Origin: Gliomastix tumulicola
Taxonomy: Eukaryota; Ascomycota; Sordariomycetes; Hypocreales; Bionectriaceae
Assembly (NCBI GenBank): GCA_001599755.1
Contig: BCHX01000008.1
Coordinates: forward strand, 1,674,001 to 1,738,000
Direction: 5' to 3'
DNA: 64,000 bases
Shown: piece by piece, positions 8,536-20,253 of the stretch
Position numbering within the stretch: the first letter of the stretch is position 1
How the letters are laid out: the number at the start of each line of letters is the position of its first letter
The notes under the pieces: model-generated
The model's input: only the letters and a program-made list of their open reading frames with translations
What the model was told of the DNA's origin: nothing
The model's database searches: none
Made by a program: the position numbers and the translations under genes

Positions 8536-11520
8536 CTAATCGTTGCCTTGCCAGGCCGCCTGGAAAACAGCGGCGTCGTAATTCGAGGCCGTTTCGTCCA
8601 TCTGGAAGTAGCGAGGCGAAGGCCATGACTGGTTGCTGTCTCGGGCCACACTTGGTGGCTGCGGCTGCGTGTTTCCATACGCCCCGTAGCCCACACCCTC
8701 GAAGGCTGCCCTGGGATTGGGGGTGCCGTGATAGAGGCTGCTCATATGGGTGAAGGCTGAGGCATTCGACGAGCTAGGGACTGGCACAGCCCGTCGAGGC
8801 TCAGCACCCCAAGGGGAGACCTCTGGTTGCGCCAAGGCACCATTGGACTCCCTACCCCAGGTGCCCTGCTTCCAGTTCGTTGCAGGGGAATGTCGGGCGT
8901 TCGGATCACTGAACGCTTGGAGGAGCTGGCTCCTATGTACATCCTCGCTAGAGATGGGGCGCGAAGCAGGTGAGTTGAGCACGCTGCTCGCTGACGGCAA
9001 GTGCGTCGCTGAGACGGGTCTGAACTGCGGCGAAGCGAAAGGGTCGTCGTCCAGGCTCTCAGGAACAGGCAGCAGAGTCCTCGAGGATCGATTGGAGCCG
9101 TGGTTGCTCCAGACCTGGCCCGCGTTCGTTTTGCCATTCAACTCCCTCGAGCGAGTCGCGGGTGAATAAAGCGGCTCCGAGTTCCAAATCCCAGATCCGA
9201 ACATGCTCGCTCCCGTAGTCTGCTCCCGCCGACCAGAATGCTCATTCTCCGAATCAAAATTCGCTAGTAGCTCCTCGGCAAGCTCGTTCGCCGTGGCTGA
9301 GTGCATTCCATACGAGCAATCCGCAGACGCAGCAGGGCCTTGATCCTCAGCCTCGGACATCGGATCCTCAAGGAATGGTGACAGCATGTTCACGATGGTC
9401 TTGTCGGCATCGTCCAGATATGTGGTTTTTGGCTCGTGTGGGCGAGTAGCGGGTGGCTCATTTGGAGCAGTTCTGTATAGACTTGGCTGTCCATCCTGGT
9501 GAGCAGTGGGGGAGGACACCTTGGGCTCCGAAATAGAGCCATTGCCATTGATACGGCCATTGGTATTAGGTGTCGGGAGGGATGCTGTTGCCGGCTCCTG
9601 CTCAGTGTGTACCGCCTCAAACTCTTCGCGCGGTTCGTACTCGAAAATAAGCCAGTTTTCAGTAACCCTCGCAGCCAGAGGCACTCTCTTATCGTCGGCC
9701 AACTGGTACACACAACGCAGTGCATCGAGAATTCGCGCATCATGCTCGCGTTTGGAAGGCAGGCGCTGCGATGGATGCTGCAGGTGTGGCTTCAGCTTTC
9801 CATCCTCGGTGCAATGCGTCCTAATCGACACAGGCGACGCCCGGTCCGCGTCGAAGGAACGAAGGCCTCGAATGTCCAGGTCCTCTGGCAAGAGGTACGG
9901 GCAAGTGCAGAGGTCAATCTGCGAATACACGTCCACAGCGAGCAGAGTGAAGACCGTGGCAAAGCTTCGAAGCATGGGCGGCAGCACGCTCTCAAGGACT
10001 TCAGATGCGCTGAAAATCTCCTGCCTGTGGGCGGCAAGCCACATGGCGTAAACCCTGAGTATTGGGAGGAATGCCTCGACCGTAGGCGGAGGTCCTGATT
10101 CCGCCGAACCGTTCTGAGGATCACTCTGTTTGCGCTGGAATAGCTCCTTGAGGTCGTTCTCAACGGCCTCACATAACTTACAGATGAAGCGGATGTTGAA
10201 GTTCAGGGCGAACTGACAGAACCGTGATGCCGTTTCTGTTTTGGATTCTAGAGCATTGTTAGATCGTAACTGCGACACACCAGGCTTGCTACGTACTGTT
10301 GTAGCCCTCCATTGCGATGTAGAAGGCTGCCATGTTGACGAGGGACATCTTGAACAGCACCGACGCACAGGCGGGATCCTTAACTGCATTAGACAGTCGA
10401 TGCATAACCTCCTTGTCCAGTTCCGTGTGCTGCGATGAGACTGGCGCGCCCTTATAGAATAGAGCGTGCAGTCTCAGAAACCACATGACCAACGCATCGT
10501 GAGGTCCGCTGGAAGAGGGTTTGCCTCGAGACGTTCCGTTAGACGACTGCAGCGACTTGAACTTGTTTTCAAGGTTCTGTTTCGCATTAGGGTGAGGTTC
10601 CTTCACGGCCCAGGCGCGGTAGAAGAGATAGACGACTTCAAGGTGGTTGTCGTCGTCGAGGTTAATAATTCCCATCTGGTGAAAAGCAAACCCAGACTCG
10701 GGGATCAGGTCGTGAGCCAAGCTATAGCACGTCAAAGCCGTCTCGAAGCCCGTCTTCTTGTGCCTCGCCTGAATCCTGTACCTCGCAAGGTCACCAAGGT
10801 GAATCAAGGTGATGTGGCATGATTTGAGAACCATTGCGCTGAGATTGGCAGAGACAGGGCTGATCCTGTCGATGCTGGGCATCTGCTCCGTGTCCATGCC
10901 TCGAGCCACGCGGCTGAGCTCCGGCATATCATAGCGGGCGGATAGGCGCTGCACATATCCCTTGTAGAACTGCAGTGCGATGCGCAGGAAGTGGTTGTAT
11001 TTGCTCTCGACCTTGCGTCTTTCCACCACATGGGAATGGCTCTTGAGCCGACTGAGAATGCGGCGGAACTCCCCATTGAGGGTGGAGTGCACCGACCAGA
11101 GCACCTCGTCGACATTTTCGGAAGCGGCGTACTCGAAGTCTTGGAAAATTGTCGAGACGCAACCGAGACGGAACCTGGATCGTGTCAGTGTCGCATGGCG
11201 CAATGGGACCATCATATTTCGTAGACGTACTTCTCCAACGTCTCGCCTATTGTATCAAACTGGGGCAAATTTGTCCCATGGGTGTTGCTCTCGGTCTTGA
11301 GCTTTTCGATCTGCTTCATCAAGTGCTTGCGCAGCTTCGCCGTCTCGCTACACGGGATGTATTAGTCTGCGTGTCATAGGCCTCGGCGAATTTGACATCG
11401 TGATTGCAAGGAATAATAGGCGGCGCAGAAGAAGTGAAGGAAAAAAAAAGGGCAGGACCCCGGTCACGGCTGGTCGACTTACTGCCATGCTTGTTTGGCC
11501 TGCCCATCAGGCGTAGCCAT
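8536..11520 (-). CDS. EST1/SMG7-like telomerase and mRNA-decay factor
   Basis: Four exons (11520-11483, 11347-11231, 11174-10297, 10247-8536) give 914 aa and close in frame. The N-terminus (AWHETAKLRKHLMKQIEKLK) and the block NHFLRIALQFYKGYVQRLSA match the EST1 N-terminal 14-3-3-like TPR region. The following part (CHITLIHLGDLARYR, YSLAHDLIPESGFAFHQMG, DDDNHLEVVYLFYRAWA) matches the Est1 DNA/RNA-binding domain. The last third is Ser/Pro/Asn-rich and disordered, with no PIN nuclease domain, so it resembles SMG7 or fungal Est1 rather than SMG5/SMG6. Family members act in telomerase recruitment or nonsense-mediated decay by binding phosphorylated UPF1; which applies here cannot be decided. The start is the first Met, giving MATPDGQAKQAW. 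Transcribed divergently from the zinc-finger gene at 12829. Confidence 0.85.
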
Positions 11521-12828
11521 GATCAAGGGCGCAGGGTTGGGCGTGTTGGGACGGACGCCTTCCTATCGACACGATCCGGTGGGGGACGCTCTGTCGCAGG
11601 CGAGTGAGGGATGACCGTGTTTCAGCTATGGGACGAGATCATAGCTCATTCTTTCGATCAAACCAGTCGCGAGGCTCCAAACAGTCCATAACTCGAGTTG
11701 AAGCCGGATCGGAGGTCAGGGCGCAGGTGGTGGCAGTGGCAGCTCGCATGTATCGAAGCGGCAGCCGGGCGGGAACACATTGGCGATGGCGAGTGACGAG
11801 GTCTGGGGATCGGAGACAGCAAAAAATACTGCCCTAAGGGTTTGTGCCAATCCGGACTCTGGGAGGTTGGAAAATCGTAACGGTACTGTTGGAGCGGTGG
11901 CGCAGCGGACGAGCCCTAATCAGTACTCAGCTCGAGGGCCGTGAAGGGAGGTTGACGCGATTTTGAGTTGGGACGAGTAGCCCAGCAGGAGTCATCATAG
12001 TAATATACTGAACTGGTGACGGGAGGAAAAGGCCGGGTGGGTGGAAGGTTCAGAGCGCAGAAACAGGCAGGCTGTCATGAACCCCTCCACTGGAAAGCCG
12101 GTCCCGTCGGTGCCAATGGGCCCATTTCCAGTGATCCATGGATCGCATCCCAGGCAGAGGTACCTAAAAGTTACCCGCTAACGGACCAAGGTCGGGCATT
12201 AAAGCACCTGCGGTGGTGGGGATTTGTTGAACACGGCCAGGTACGGGTTCTGGTACAGTGGAACCCTCCTCTGAGGTTTGGTGGATGAAGACCATCTGGA
12301 GCAGCCACGCTTCCAAGCGGGGGACAGAAAAGAGGTTATGTACTCGCGCGAATGGACACAAACACCGCACGCTCGGCGGAATCCCTTGCACCTTACATGG
12401 TTACGACAGCGTCGTGAGCACAATATGTGTATTTTGGGCATCAATGCTCTGAAACTTTATCAATTGGCTCTTGGGAGCGAGGTGCTAGGCGAGGAAATCA
12501 TAGAGGCAGGGTTCCAACTTCTCTCCCAGCGTCTCCAATGTTTCGTTTTTATGTCCCCCGCCCGCATTACTGTCTGTGAAAGCATTCTCAGAATCGACAC
12601 CTGAATTGTTTGCCCGCCCAAACCACCCATTGCTATCTGATTTATAGCCCACGATCTTGAAATTAGCTTTTGACTAACGCCAGCAACACATTATCCCAAC
12701 CTTGAACCTCGAATCACCAGCGTATTTGGGAATATCAGGCAGAACGGGACCTTGGGACTCTCCCACATAGCCTAAAGCTACTACTACTGTACATCTCCAT
12801 ACCCCACCATCCTCACTCACCGCAAGAG
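11521..12828. promoter_or_regulatory. divergent intergenic region (EST1-like / zinc finger)
   Basis: 1.3 kb with no supported gene. It must hold the promoters of both neighbouring genes. The part next to 12829 is pyrimidine-rich (ATCTCCATACCCCACCATCC), as is usual just upstream of fungal starts. Short open frames here have no recognisable content. Confidence 0.5.
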
Positions 12829-13649
12829 ATGAAGCGCTCACGAGAGCATGAGGATTATCTAGACTCAGACTCGGAAGCGTCTCAGCCCGAAGTGTACCTA
12901 CGGCCAGTCTCGAAATACACCGAGCTAGACCCTACGGCCGAACGAGACAGTCAGGAACCGGACGCTGCAACTATGAGATGCTCACTCCCTCCCCACAAAG
13001 AGCCTCTGAGCTTCCGGTCTTATGACGAGTACGAGTCGCACTACCAGAAATGCCACGCTCATCGGTGTCTAGAGTGTCGGAAGAACTTCCCTTCGGAGCA
13101 CTTACTCGGCATCCACATCGAGGAGTGCCACGATCCCCTTATTGTGATCAAGAGGGATCGAGGGGAGCATACGGTAGGTCGTCTACACGGTCGCCCGTGA
13201 TACCGAGGTTGCTAACGTCATTTTGGTTGCAGTATTCATGCTTTGTCGAGGGGTGCGAGCGCAAATGTCTGACTCATCAGAAGAGGCGCATGCACATGAT
13301 CGATAAGCACTTGTATCCCAAGAACTTCTTCTTCGCAGTCACCAAGGAGGGCATCGATGGCAGACGCTCTTTGCTGGTTGAAAACGGGCATGGACACGCA
13401 CGACGGAGATCATCTACCGCGACGCAGTCTAAGGAGACCCGACGTCGGGAAGACACCCGTGAGCCTTCAGATGGCAAGAAATCACCGGAAGCTGCTCCGC
13501 CCATTGTCAAGTCCGAAGACAAGAATGCCAAAACAGAGAGTAAGGTAGACACAGAGATGGAAGACCTGGCGGGAGCCATGTCTTCCCTACAGTTCGTGCC
13601 TCCAAGTGTCAGGTTTGGCCGAGGCAGGCGTGGATTCGCAAAATCATGA
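12829..13649 (+). CDS. C2H2 zinc-finger protein, ZNF511-like
   Basis: Two exons (12829-13173, 13233-13649) encode 253 aa. After an acidic N-terminus come three C2H2-type units: CSLPPHKEPLSFRSYDEYESH (degenerate), CLECRKNFPSEHLLGIHIEE followed by CH, then after the splice YSCFVEGCERKCLTHQKRRM with a downstream H. The sequence DKHLYPKNFFFAV...GIDGRRSLL directly after the last finger is characteristic of ZNF511-type proteins, conserved from fungi to animals. The C-terminal part is Lys/Arg/Glu-rich and ends with VRFGRGRRGF. Function is poorly known; a nuclear nucleic-acid-binding role is inferred. The intron has a GTAGGT donor and a GCTAAC branch site. Confidence 0.85.
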
Positions 13650-13901
13650 GGCGTGGGAGTGGACGGAACATCATATAGCAGGCGTGAGCGCTGATTTCAG
13701 TGTGTTAGCAATTTGGATACGGTTCTTCTTTCGTGGCCAGTGAAAGGATGATGCTACCTCGTGAACCAAGCAAGATCAAGTGAAAACAATCTTCGCATTG
13801 CTGAACCAGAACTTTCAGTATACGCCGGGCGCCGTCTTCCCTCTCATTCTATCGTTACAAGGTCCCTCTCTCGTTCTCGGTGAGGTTGTATGTCGAGGTA
13901 C

Positions 13902-14427
13902 CTAATCGCTAGATGCGCATCCGCGGCAGCCGCAACTGACGCATTGTAGATCTCGGTCTTCCTTCATCTCGGCTCGAGGAACACGGCAGATGCATGTGCT
14001 GTTGAAGTTCGTCTCCTTCGTCTGGATGCAGCGCAGACAGCATAGCTATAAGATGGAGGGTTAGTCTCAATTTGGGTCTTTGAACGCATAAAACAATAAT
14101 GGGGGAACGTATGAGGTAACTCACATTCTCGTAGCCAGTCTTCTTCCACTTCGCGATGAGCATGGCGTCTGCGTATCCATTCTTCAAAAGCCAGTCGTAC
14201 AACTGCTTGCTGATGGCCTCCTTCTCATAGTATAGATCGTAGACATAGCGACTTCTCTGATGCGAGATCTGGAAAACCTCCCACTGCGCTTGATACTTCG
14301 CACCCGGTGGCGGCGGTTTGTTCTGGGCGTCCTTCATCTTGTTGGAGAAAATGAGGAGGTCGTTCTCGATGTCGCTGAACCCCTCTGGAGGGGCCTTCCT
14401 CTTGGAGGAGTGTCGCATAGCAGGCAT
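13902..14427 (-). CDS. BUD31: BUD31/G10 spliceosome protein
   Basis: Two exons (14427-14125 and 14045-13902) give 148 aa. The protein is a core component of the activated spliceosome (NineTeen-related set, Cwc14/Bud31). The body reads RYVYDLYYEKEAISKQLYDW and LIAKWKKTGYEN, followed in exon 2 by LCCLRCIQTKETNFNSTCIC, then RVPRAEM and the C-terminal CVSCGCRGCASSD. All the cysteines expected for the zinc-cluster region are present. The start at 14427 (MPAMRHSSKRKAPPEGF) agrees with yeast and human family starts. The frame stays open upstream to 14610, but that extension has no conserved sequence. The intron is GTGAGT-TAG. Confidence 0.95.
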
Positions 14428-14752
14428 GGCTGGTGAACTTGTGATGTATCGCAAACGGGTACAGATTCGGGCGCCCGGGCTAGTTGGACGGAGAACAAGG
14501 AAGCGTTCGGTCGAGGAGGATGTTGAAGAGTTGATGGTTCTTGATTTGGTTGACAAGACGAGGCTCCAGAGCTGAGGCAGTCCCATAATAAAGTTCCGCC
14601 TCAAAAACAACGGGGAACCGCCACACTGTTGTGGCGCATGAGACTAGTCACGTGATCCATTTCGCCGGGGTCCGAGATCCCAATTAACCTCAAGCTTGGA
14701 ACCGGATGGCTTGACGAGCCTGCTGTGCATTGCAACCCATTGACCGTCCACC
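14428..14752. promoter_or_regulatory. short bidirectional promoter BUD31 / NDUFA6
   Basis: Only 325 bases separate the two start codons, which point away from each other. Both promoters must fit here. A TCACGTGA palindrome (E-box type core CACGTG) lies at about 14648-14655. Confidence 0.6.
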
Positions 14753-15409
14753 ATGGCCATCTCGCCCACCCAATTCGCCAAGAAGACGACGCAGTGTTAG
14801 TACACAGCTCCCGAGCTACCTCGAGGTCATGCTAACCCTACGCAACAGCCGCCAGCTGGGCGGACGCGAAGCGTCGAGTCCTCTCTTCCTACCGCGAATG
14901 GATCCGGGCTGTATGTACCCTGTCAAGCATTGGCGTCTCTGTCATCGATGGCATTGTTTCGCAACGATATAGCCTCGCTTGAGGTCATTCCGGAACGAAT
15001 TCTAACCTCAGCGACCTTCCAGGCCCCCGAGATCCAGACCATGTACAACCTCCCGATGCCGGTCGCCAACATTCGCACACGGATAAGGCAGGAGTTTGAG
15101 CGTCAGCGATACGTCTCCAAGCTCCCCGTCGCGGATGTCCTTCTCTTCAAGTCGCACGCTGAATACCAAGTACGAATACCCACGTATGAAAGGATGGAGC
15201 GAGAGGACAACAACCGCTGACCGTGGTGTAGGAAATGATGAACTTCTGGAAGCAGACTACGCACGTCATGTCCTATTTCAAGGAGGAGAACTTCAGGGGG
15301 GATAAGAGGCTACCCTCGAGCTTCATTACAGGATTTCTGGAGGTGAGTTTGGGACCAAGTCGGAACCAAGCTGATGACATTACTAACAACCTCACAGGGC
15401 CGCAACTGA
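14753..15409 (+). CDS. complex I LYR subunit (NDUFA6/B14, 14.8 kDa)
   Basis: Five exons (14753-14795, 14849-14910, 15023-15169, 15232-15342, 15398-15409) encode 124 aa, the usual size. It is an accessory subunit of mitochondrial NADH:ubiquinone oxidoreductase that binds the acyl-carrier protein through the LYR fold. The LYR-like motif is in RRVLSSYREWIRA, followed by PEIQTMYNLPMPVANIRTRI, then RQEFERQRYVSKLPVADVLL and the C-terminal MNFWKQTTHVMSYF. The last exon is only 12 bases (GRN-stop). Every intron is GT-AG, and the exon lengths sum to 125 codons. No cleavable targeting peptide is obvious, which fits this family. Confidence 0.93.
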
Positions 15410-15570
15410 AGCCCGGGATAGCGTGGTCATTTGTACATATATTTATTCGCACCCTTAAAGAAGGAAAACCGTCTCAAACGCCTTGACCTAAACAATCGTG
15501 CCTTGAGGTCCAACTCTAGAGGAAAGAAAACCCAGGATGCCAAAAATCAGAATTCCCCATGTCCAAGTTC

Positions 15571-16262
15571 TCACCGTTCAATGCTCTGCTCTACATTGAA
15601 GGCTTGCCTTTTGCTCCAGAATTCCTCGGCAACAACGTCACAGACGTCCTGCAGGTCGACCAAGCCCTTCTTCAAGGCATCTACAGCGAGGCCATCTAGG
15701 ACAATTAGAGACGATTGCTCATAGAAAGCCGGGGGAAACGGGGTTGGGGGTTGGGGGTCGGGGGAATGCTGCAAACATACCGTATGTCTGGATTCGAATG
15801 TTCATCTTGGGCTCTGATGGATGGGGAATTGAGTAGGCGCAGAACTCAACATCGGGACTGCCGCTACGTTAGCCACGCAATTCGAGGTGTTACTGAAGTG
15901 AAGGTGCAAGTACTTTTTCATAATGATGTACCGCAGGGCGTTTCCCATTGTGTGGCCTTCATCGATGAATTCGAAGGAAGCCGCAGTATCGGTTGAGCCA
16001 GGAAGCTGTTCGTAGAGTTAGCCCAACTCAAATTCGTGAGGTTCTCACAGTCCTCGGCCTGGTTGCATGCTCATACAATTCTGACTCTCTGAGGCTCGGG
16101 CTCTTCCTCTTCCTCCTCAGCGCCATCCTCGCCATCCTCTTCTTGCTCATCGACCGGCTCATCTTCCTGTTCTTGGGTGTCTTCAGGCTGGGCAGAGGTA
16201 GGCGCATCTTCCATGACAGTGTCATCCGCAGCCACATCTGTTTTCTTCGTTCGGCCAGGCAT
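15571..16262 (-). CDS. RPC19: RNA polymerase I and III subunit AC19
   Basis: Four exons (16262-16077, 16005-15914, 15857-15781, 15695-15571) encode 159 aa. It is the alpha-like small subunit shared by RNA polymerases I and III, pairing with AC40. An acidic N-terminus (EQEEDGEDGAEEEEEEPEP) precedes the conserved core SFEFIDEGHTMGNALRYIIM, then KNPDVEFCAYSIPHPSEPKM, NIRIQTY, and the final helix LVDLQDVCDVVAEEFW. The split codons at each junction restore the family sequence exactly, so the four-exon model is well supported. It is convergent with NDUFA6, with about 160 bases between the stops. Confidence 0.94.
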
Positions 16263-16472
16263 TGTATATTTTCAGAAGGCCAATTCTGATCAATATGAAG
16301 GACAGGAGTATTCTCTGTATGAAGAAAAGATCCAAGAATGCTCAAATATGATGTAATTATGGTAGAACCTTTTACTTGACGTTCAGGCTAAGAGTGGTGA
16401 TATTCATCTCTGCAGGCTTCTAGAAATTTTGATGTCAAGTGGCATGCCAAGGAAAATCTCGGCATGAGCTGG

Positions 16473-18215
16473 CTACCCTACACCAACTACCGACTCCAAA
16501 TGGCGTGGGGCTTTCGGTGCTTCATTTTCCCGAGACAGGGCTGAGTCAGCACGCGCTCTGATTTTCGCCACCCACCCATCTCGAGATCCAGAACACACGA
16601 TGGCATGCATCGAAGCATCCAGATTGTCTTTGAAATAGATTCCCATGCTCTCATCTGGAAGGTCCGGAACTTTTTCGGACCTCATGGAGTCGAGGCTGGA
16701 CTCGGTTCGTGGAACACGATAGTGTTGCGCAGGCAGCGGTCTTGTCTTACTCAAGATTACTTATCACGGCGGGCGGAGGAGGGGAAGAGAAGACCGATCT
16801 GATCTCCCGCCCGAAAATCGTCGGTCTTCGCCCAGGACGTGCTTTGTACCCATCAATCTCGAAATCCAGATGGCCCTAGGAAAATTGAGGAGCTCGGGAC
16901 TTGTCAAAGCTGATGCAACTTCTGCGAAAAGCAGCCAATGGGAGGGGAGGGTATATTGGCCACCACTACGAGTCCCCACCTTCGAGACAACCTGAGACGC
17001 TGTCTCAGGTGAAACAAAGAGAAACTTGGGCTGGTCACCATATACGGCAAGGTGCCGAGGCAGTGAATGTCTGGAGGATGCATGCTCATCAGGGCTGGTG
17101 CAGCGCATACTGGGATCTCTGCTCGAAGTTGGGTATGAACATGCGTATGGGATAAACCGCCTGGGTCCTCTGAATGGAGTGAAGGTATCCCGGTGGTACT
17201 TCGAACGGTTTATTGGCACTTGGCAGGGCGTGAAGCGGTGTCTTTGTGATGAACTGAGTTGGCTGCATATTGCCGCCAACAGGCGAATGTTGATTGGCCA
17301 CCGTAAAGAGGGCATCGCACTTATCACCAGTAGAGTACACAGTGTCGGGAGTACCTGTCGAGTACGGGGTGCCACAGCCCGTTCTAGGCTGAGGTGCAAG
17401 TACTTTTCAGTGCCACTGAGGCAAAACCGTCGTCGTCCCCGAACCTGTTCCACAACGCAGGTGAGGCGTGTAACGAATGACCAGGGGTATCTCATGATAC
17501 CCTACCTTATGGGTGGATGGCAAAGACGGCCACAGACCTGAGGGTAGCACGACCTGAATATGTGTCGCACGAGAGATATCCCATTTCCTCGTATCGTGAA
17601 TGCGCAGCGTAATTGCGAGATTGATGGCTCGTATCGCCAAATCACGGTTGCAGATCCAATGCAGTGCGTTGATGATGTTTCTTCGCGATACGGGTAGTCA
17701 GCGACCGCCAGGAGTCACTGCCAAATGGCAAAGACCGCCAGCACTAGGGACACGCCACCCCCTGATTGCCATCGACGTGTTTGAGAAACAGCCCCTGGCT
17801 CCATCTCGGTCGTCCCATCTCATCCACTGGTTCGTTGTGGGGGACGATTCTGAAGGAAACCATCGCTTCAGAAGAATGATGGACTGGCTTCTGATGCGCC
17901 TTGAGCATATCTTGTGTCACGCGTGCCCCGTATTCATTCCCCTTTTCCATCCTGTGCCATCGGGAGTCACGACGTGGCAATTGCAGGAGCAGCGCAGGTG
18001 GTGGCAAGCCAAAGGAATTGGCTGGGATTCAACGAGAGCTGAGATACGGAGGTACCTACACCCACTGTAACTGCCCCTCCTCCGCCAACAGCCGTAGCGG
18101 CCCAGGTACCCCAACCGCTGGAATTTACAGGCGGTGACCCCCCTGGAGCCCGGCACCTGTAGGCACCTGCAACAACTGGAAGGCGGGTTGTTTCGTCCGG
18201 TGAGGTCTCATCCAT
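16473..18215 (-). other. unresolved stretch with fragmented minus-strand frames
   Basis: On the minus strand one frame is open from 17495 to 16764, is stopped by two adjacent codons (TGA TAA), then stays open to 16473 (about 340 codons in all). Neighbouring frames also carry protein-like pieces, for example SFRIVPHNEPVDEMGRPRW (near 17850), SRATHIQVVLPSGLW (near 17550) and YSTGDKCDALFTVANQ (near 17310). No frame gives a recognisable domain, and I found no splice model that joins the pieces cleanly. It may be a decayed gene, a lineage-specific gene with many introns, or chance. The conserved neighbours RPC19 and the gene at 18851 flank it. Confidence 0.3.
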
Positions 18216-18850
18216 CCTGATCCCGGTTTCCAGCTGGTCCCTCCTCCCGGCGGCTTGTCTTGTCTCTACACCCTCCTCCTCCTCCCTCTCACCCTCTCCG
18301 TTTCCCTACCCTCCTTTCTCTTTCTTTATCCCAAGAATTGAGAGACGAGCCGTGCGCCTGCCTCTCGCTTCTGTCGATAATCCCAAGGGCTCTCCACGGC
18401 GTTGACGAACTCCCGCTCGTTTCTAGCGTGCGCTTCTACAAAGTGCTTACACCCAACCGCTCGGCACAACGTCCTACGGCAACAAATATTTCCAGCTCAG
18501 GGACTGACTGCCTCGCCCTGACCCGACACTCGCTCACCCGCCAGCGCCTGCAAGTTGCCGCGTCTCTGCATTAATCCCAACAGCGAATCTAGCACGCATT
18601 GTTTCCTCACGACTTGACTCGACTGGTCATAGAATCGACGAGACGAGCGATTGTACAAACTATTCCGAACAGTCTATAGAACACACGCTGCGACGGTCAT
18701 TTCGTTCGCGCGCGCCAAGAGAAGCGACGAACTATTTCAGGGACTTCAGTCGGCGACTTCGCATTTCGTGTCGCTGCCGATTCAGCCTCGGTCACGTTTT
18801 TTTTTCAGCTCCAACACACAACATAGAGAAAACCCGCCTTCTAGATCACT
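18216..18850 (+). promoter_or_regulatory. pyrimidine-rich leader of the 18851 gene
   Basis: Dense CT runs at 18265-18330 (CCTCCTCCTCCTCCCTCTC and similar), followed by about 500 bases without a convincing gene, suggest a core promoter and a long 5' untranslated region for the gene starting at 18851. A poly-T run lies at about 18798-18805. Confidence 0.45.
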
Positions 18851-20253
18851 ATGAGTGCCGCGATCGCCATGGCTCCCTCACCAGCACCGCATGAGAGGTC
18901 ATCGTACGCTGCAGAGGTGCCTTCGGCTCAGTCAGCAGCCACCGTGGTCTCGACGACGACCTCGCTTCCCCCGATACCTGGCTCTGGCTCTGGCTCTGGC
19001 GCTGTCTCGCCCTCCGCCCACCGAATCATGAATGCCAGCTCTCCCGCTCATCGGATCGGAAGCAGCAGCCCGCAGCATGCAAACACAAACAAGTCCTCCC
19101 CTCCCAGCGCGTAAGTCTCGCTTAATGCGCGCGATGAATGGACCCCTAGCCGGACGAGTCGCATTGCTAATCACACAATAGTGCTCGCAACCTGAACCCG
19201 CCGCCCAAGATCGTCGTAAAGAAGGAGCCCGGTGGCTCCCCTACCATGCCACACTCAAAGCCCCGACCGTCGATGCTGGATCTCTCCAAGAACAAGAACT
19301 CTGCCAGCGGTAACAACTCGGGGCGACCCCTGACTGCTCGCGACCCGATGGGCATTCAGGAAATGGGAATTCACTGCCTCTCGCCCGGTTTCGTCACAGA
19401 CGACCCTCATATGAAGGAGCACATTCAGCGCAGCATGTCTGTCAGGGAACAGCAGCGCCGCGTTATCGAGGCGAGACTGCACCAGCAGTCGGCCAAGGGT
19501 GATGGACCGTCGGAGAAGGACAGAGAGCCGCTGTCAGGCTTCGCCGCAAAGACGCCCGGCATGTCTCGGAGAAATAAGGCCCCTCCTGGCCTGTCCATCG
19601 TTGCTCCGTCGCACAAGCACTTCGCCAACGAGAGGGTAATTCAGTCGGCTCCCCTGGGCCACAGCTTCACTGGCCGCAACAACCCTGCGCCCTATACCCG
19701 CCATCTCAACAACCAGCCTTCTCAGCTCTCGAGCACGTCCCATATCCATCATACTCCGGCCCACCAGACGGACAACCGGCTACCGCCCATCAGCGATGTG
19801 TTCGGCCAGGGACTCGCCACTCACCATGAGCACCCGCAACACCACCTTTCACACACAGGCAGCGCCCGTCTCCCGCCAGCCTCGCCTAGCCACCCTCCTC
19901 CTCCGATGTCAGCGCGCCCTAGAGAGTACATGTCTGCGGAGGAGGCCCAGCAAGAGCTCGCAGGCGGCCGGCCAGAGCTGCTGCCTAAGCTCGTACACTA
20001 TGGCGGTCACCAGCCGCCTACTCCTCCTTCGCCTGCTCCTGGAAGCCGTCCCTCGGATGGCAGCCGGAGCGCCAGCAAGCGACGCACGCGGGCCGAGTAC
20101 GAGGATGGAGCCAGCCCTCCTCTAGGACACGGCCCGGCCCCGAGGAGGAGCGGTCCCTTCGGTGCGGGACGTGACTCCCCGGAGACGCAGCGCGCAAAGC
20201 GAGAAGAGTTCCTACGGCTATGCGAGCGCGCTTGGGACTTGTTCCACTCTTAA
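18851..20253 (+). CDS. conserved fungal protein, mostly disordered
   Basis: Two exons (18851-19110, 19182-20253; GTAAGT-TAG intron) give 443 aa. I do not recognise a named family. The protein is rich in Ser, Pro, His and Gly and is mostly predicted disordered by composition. Two ordered-looking blocks stand out: GIHCLSPGFVTDDPHMKEHI, with RSMSVREQQRRVIEARL soon after (about 128-165), and a C-terminal helix ETQRAKREEFLRLCERAWDL ending at FHS. A basic SASKRRTRAEYE patch could be a nuclear localisation signal. A GSGSGSG stretch lies in exon 1. The long leader and composition suggest a regulatory protein, but that is inference. The start is the first Met; a second Met at codon 7 is also possible. 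Confidence 0.75.

Noticed and set aside
14428..14610. 61-codon N-terminal extension of the BUD31 frame
   Set aside because: Not conserved, and the family starts at the Met at 14427.
16993..17340. Possible LysM-like sequence (YSTGDKCDALFTVA) on the minus strand
   Set aside because: Only a short loose resemblance; no repeat of the motif and no signal peptide in frame.
15902..17407. 16 identical bases (AGGTGCAAGTACTTTT) at 15902 (across the RPC19 intron 2 donor) and again at 17392
   Set aside because: One such match is expected by chance in a 64-kb window, and the flanks do not match, so an intron-copying event is not supported.
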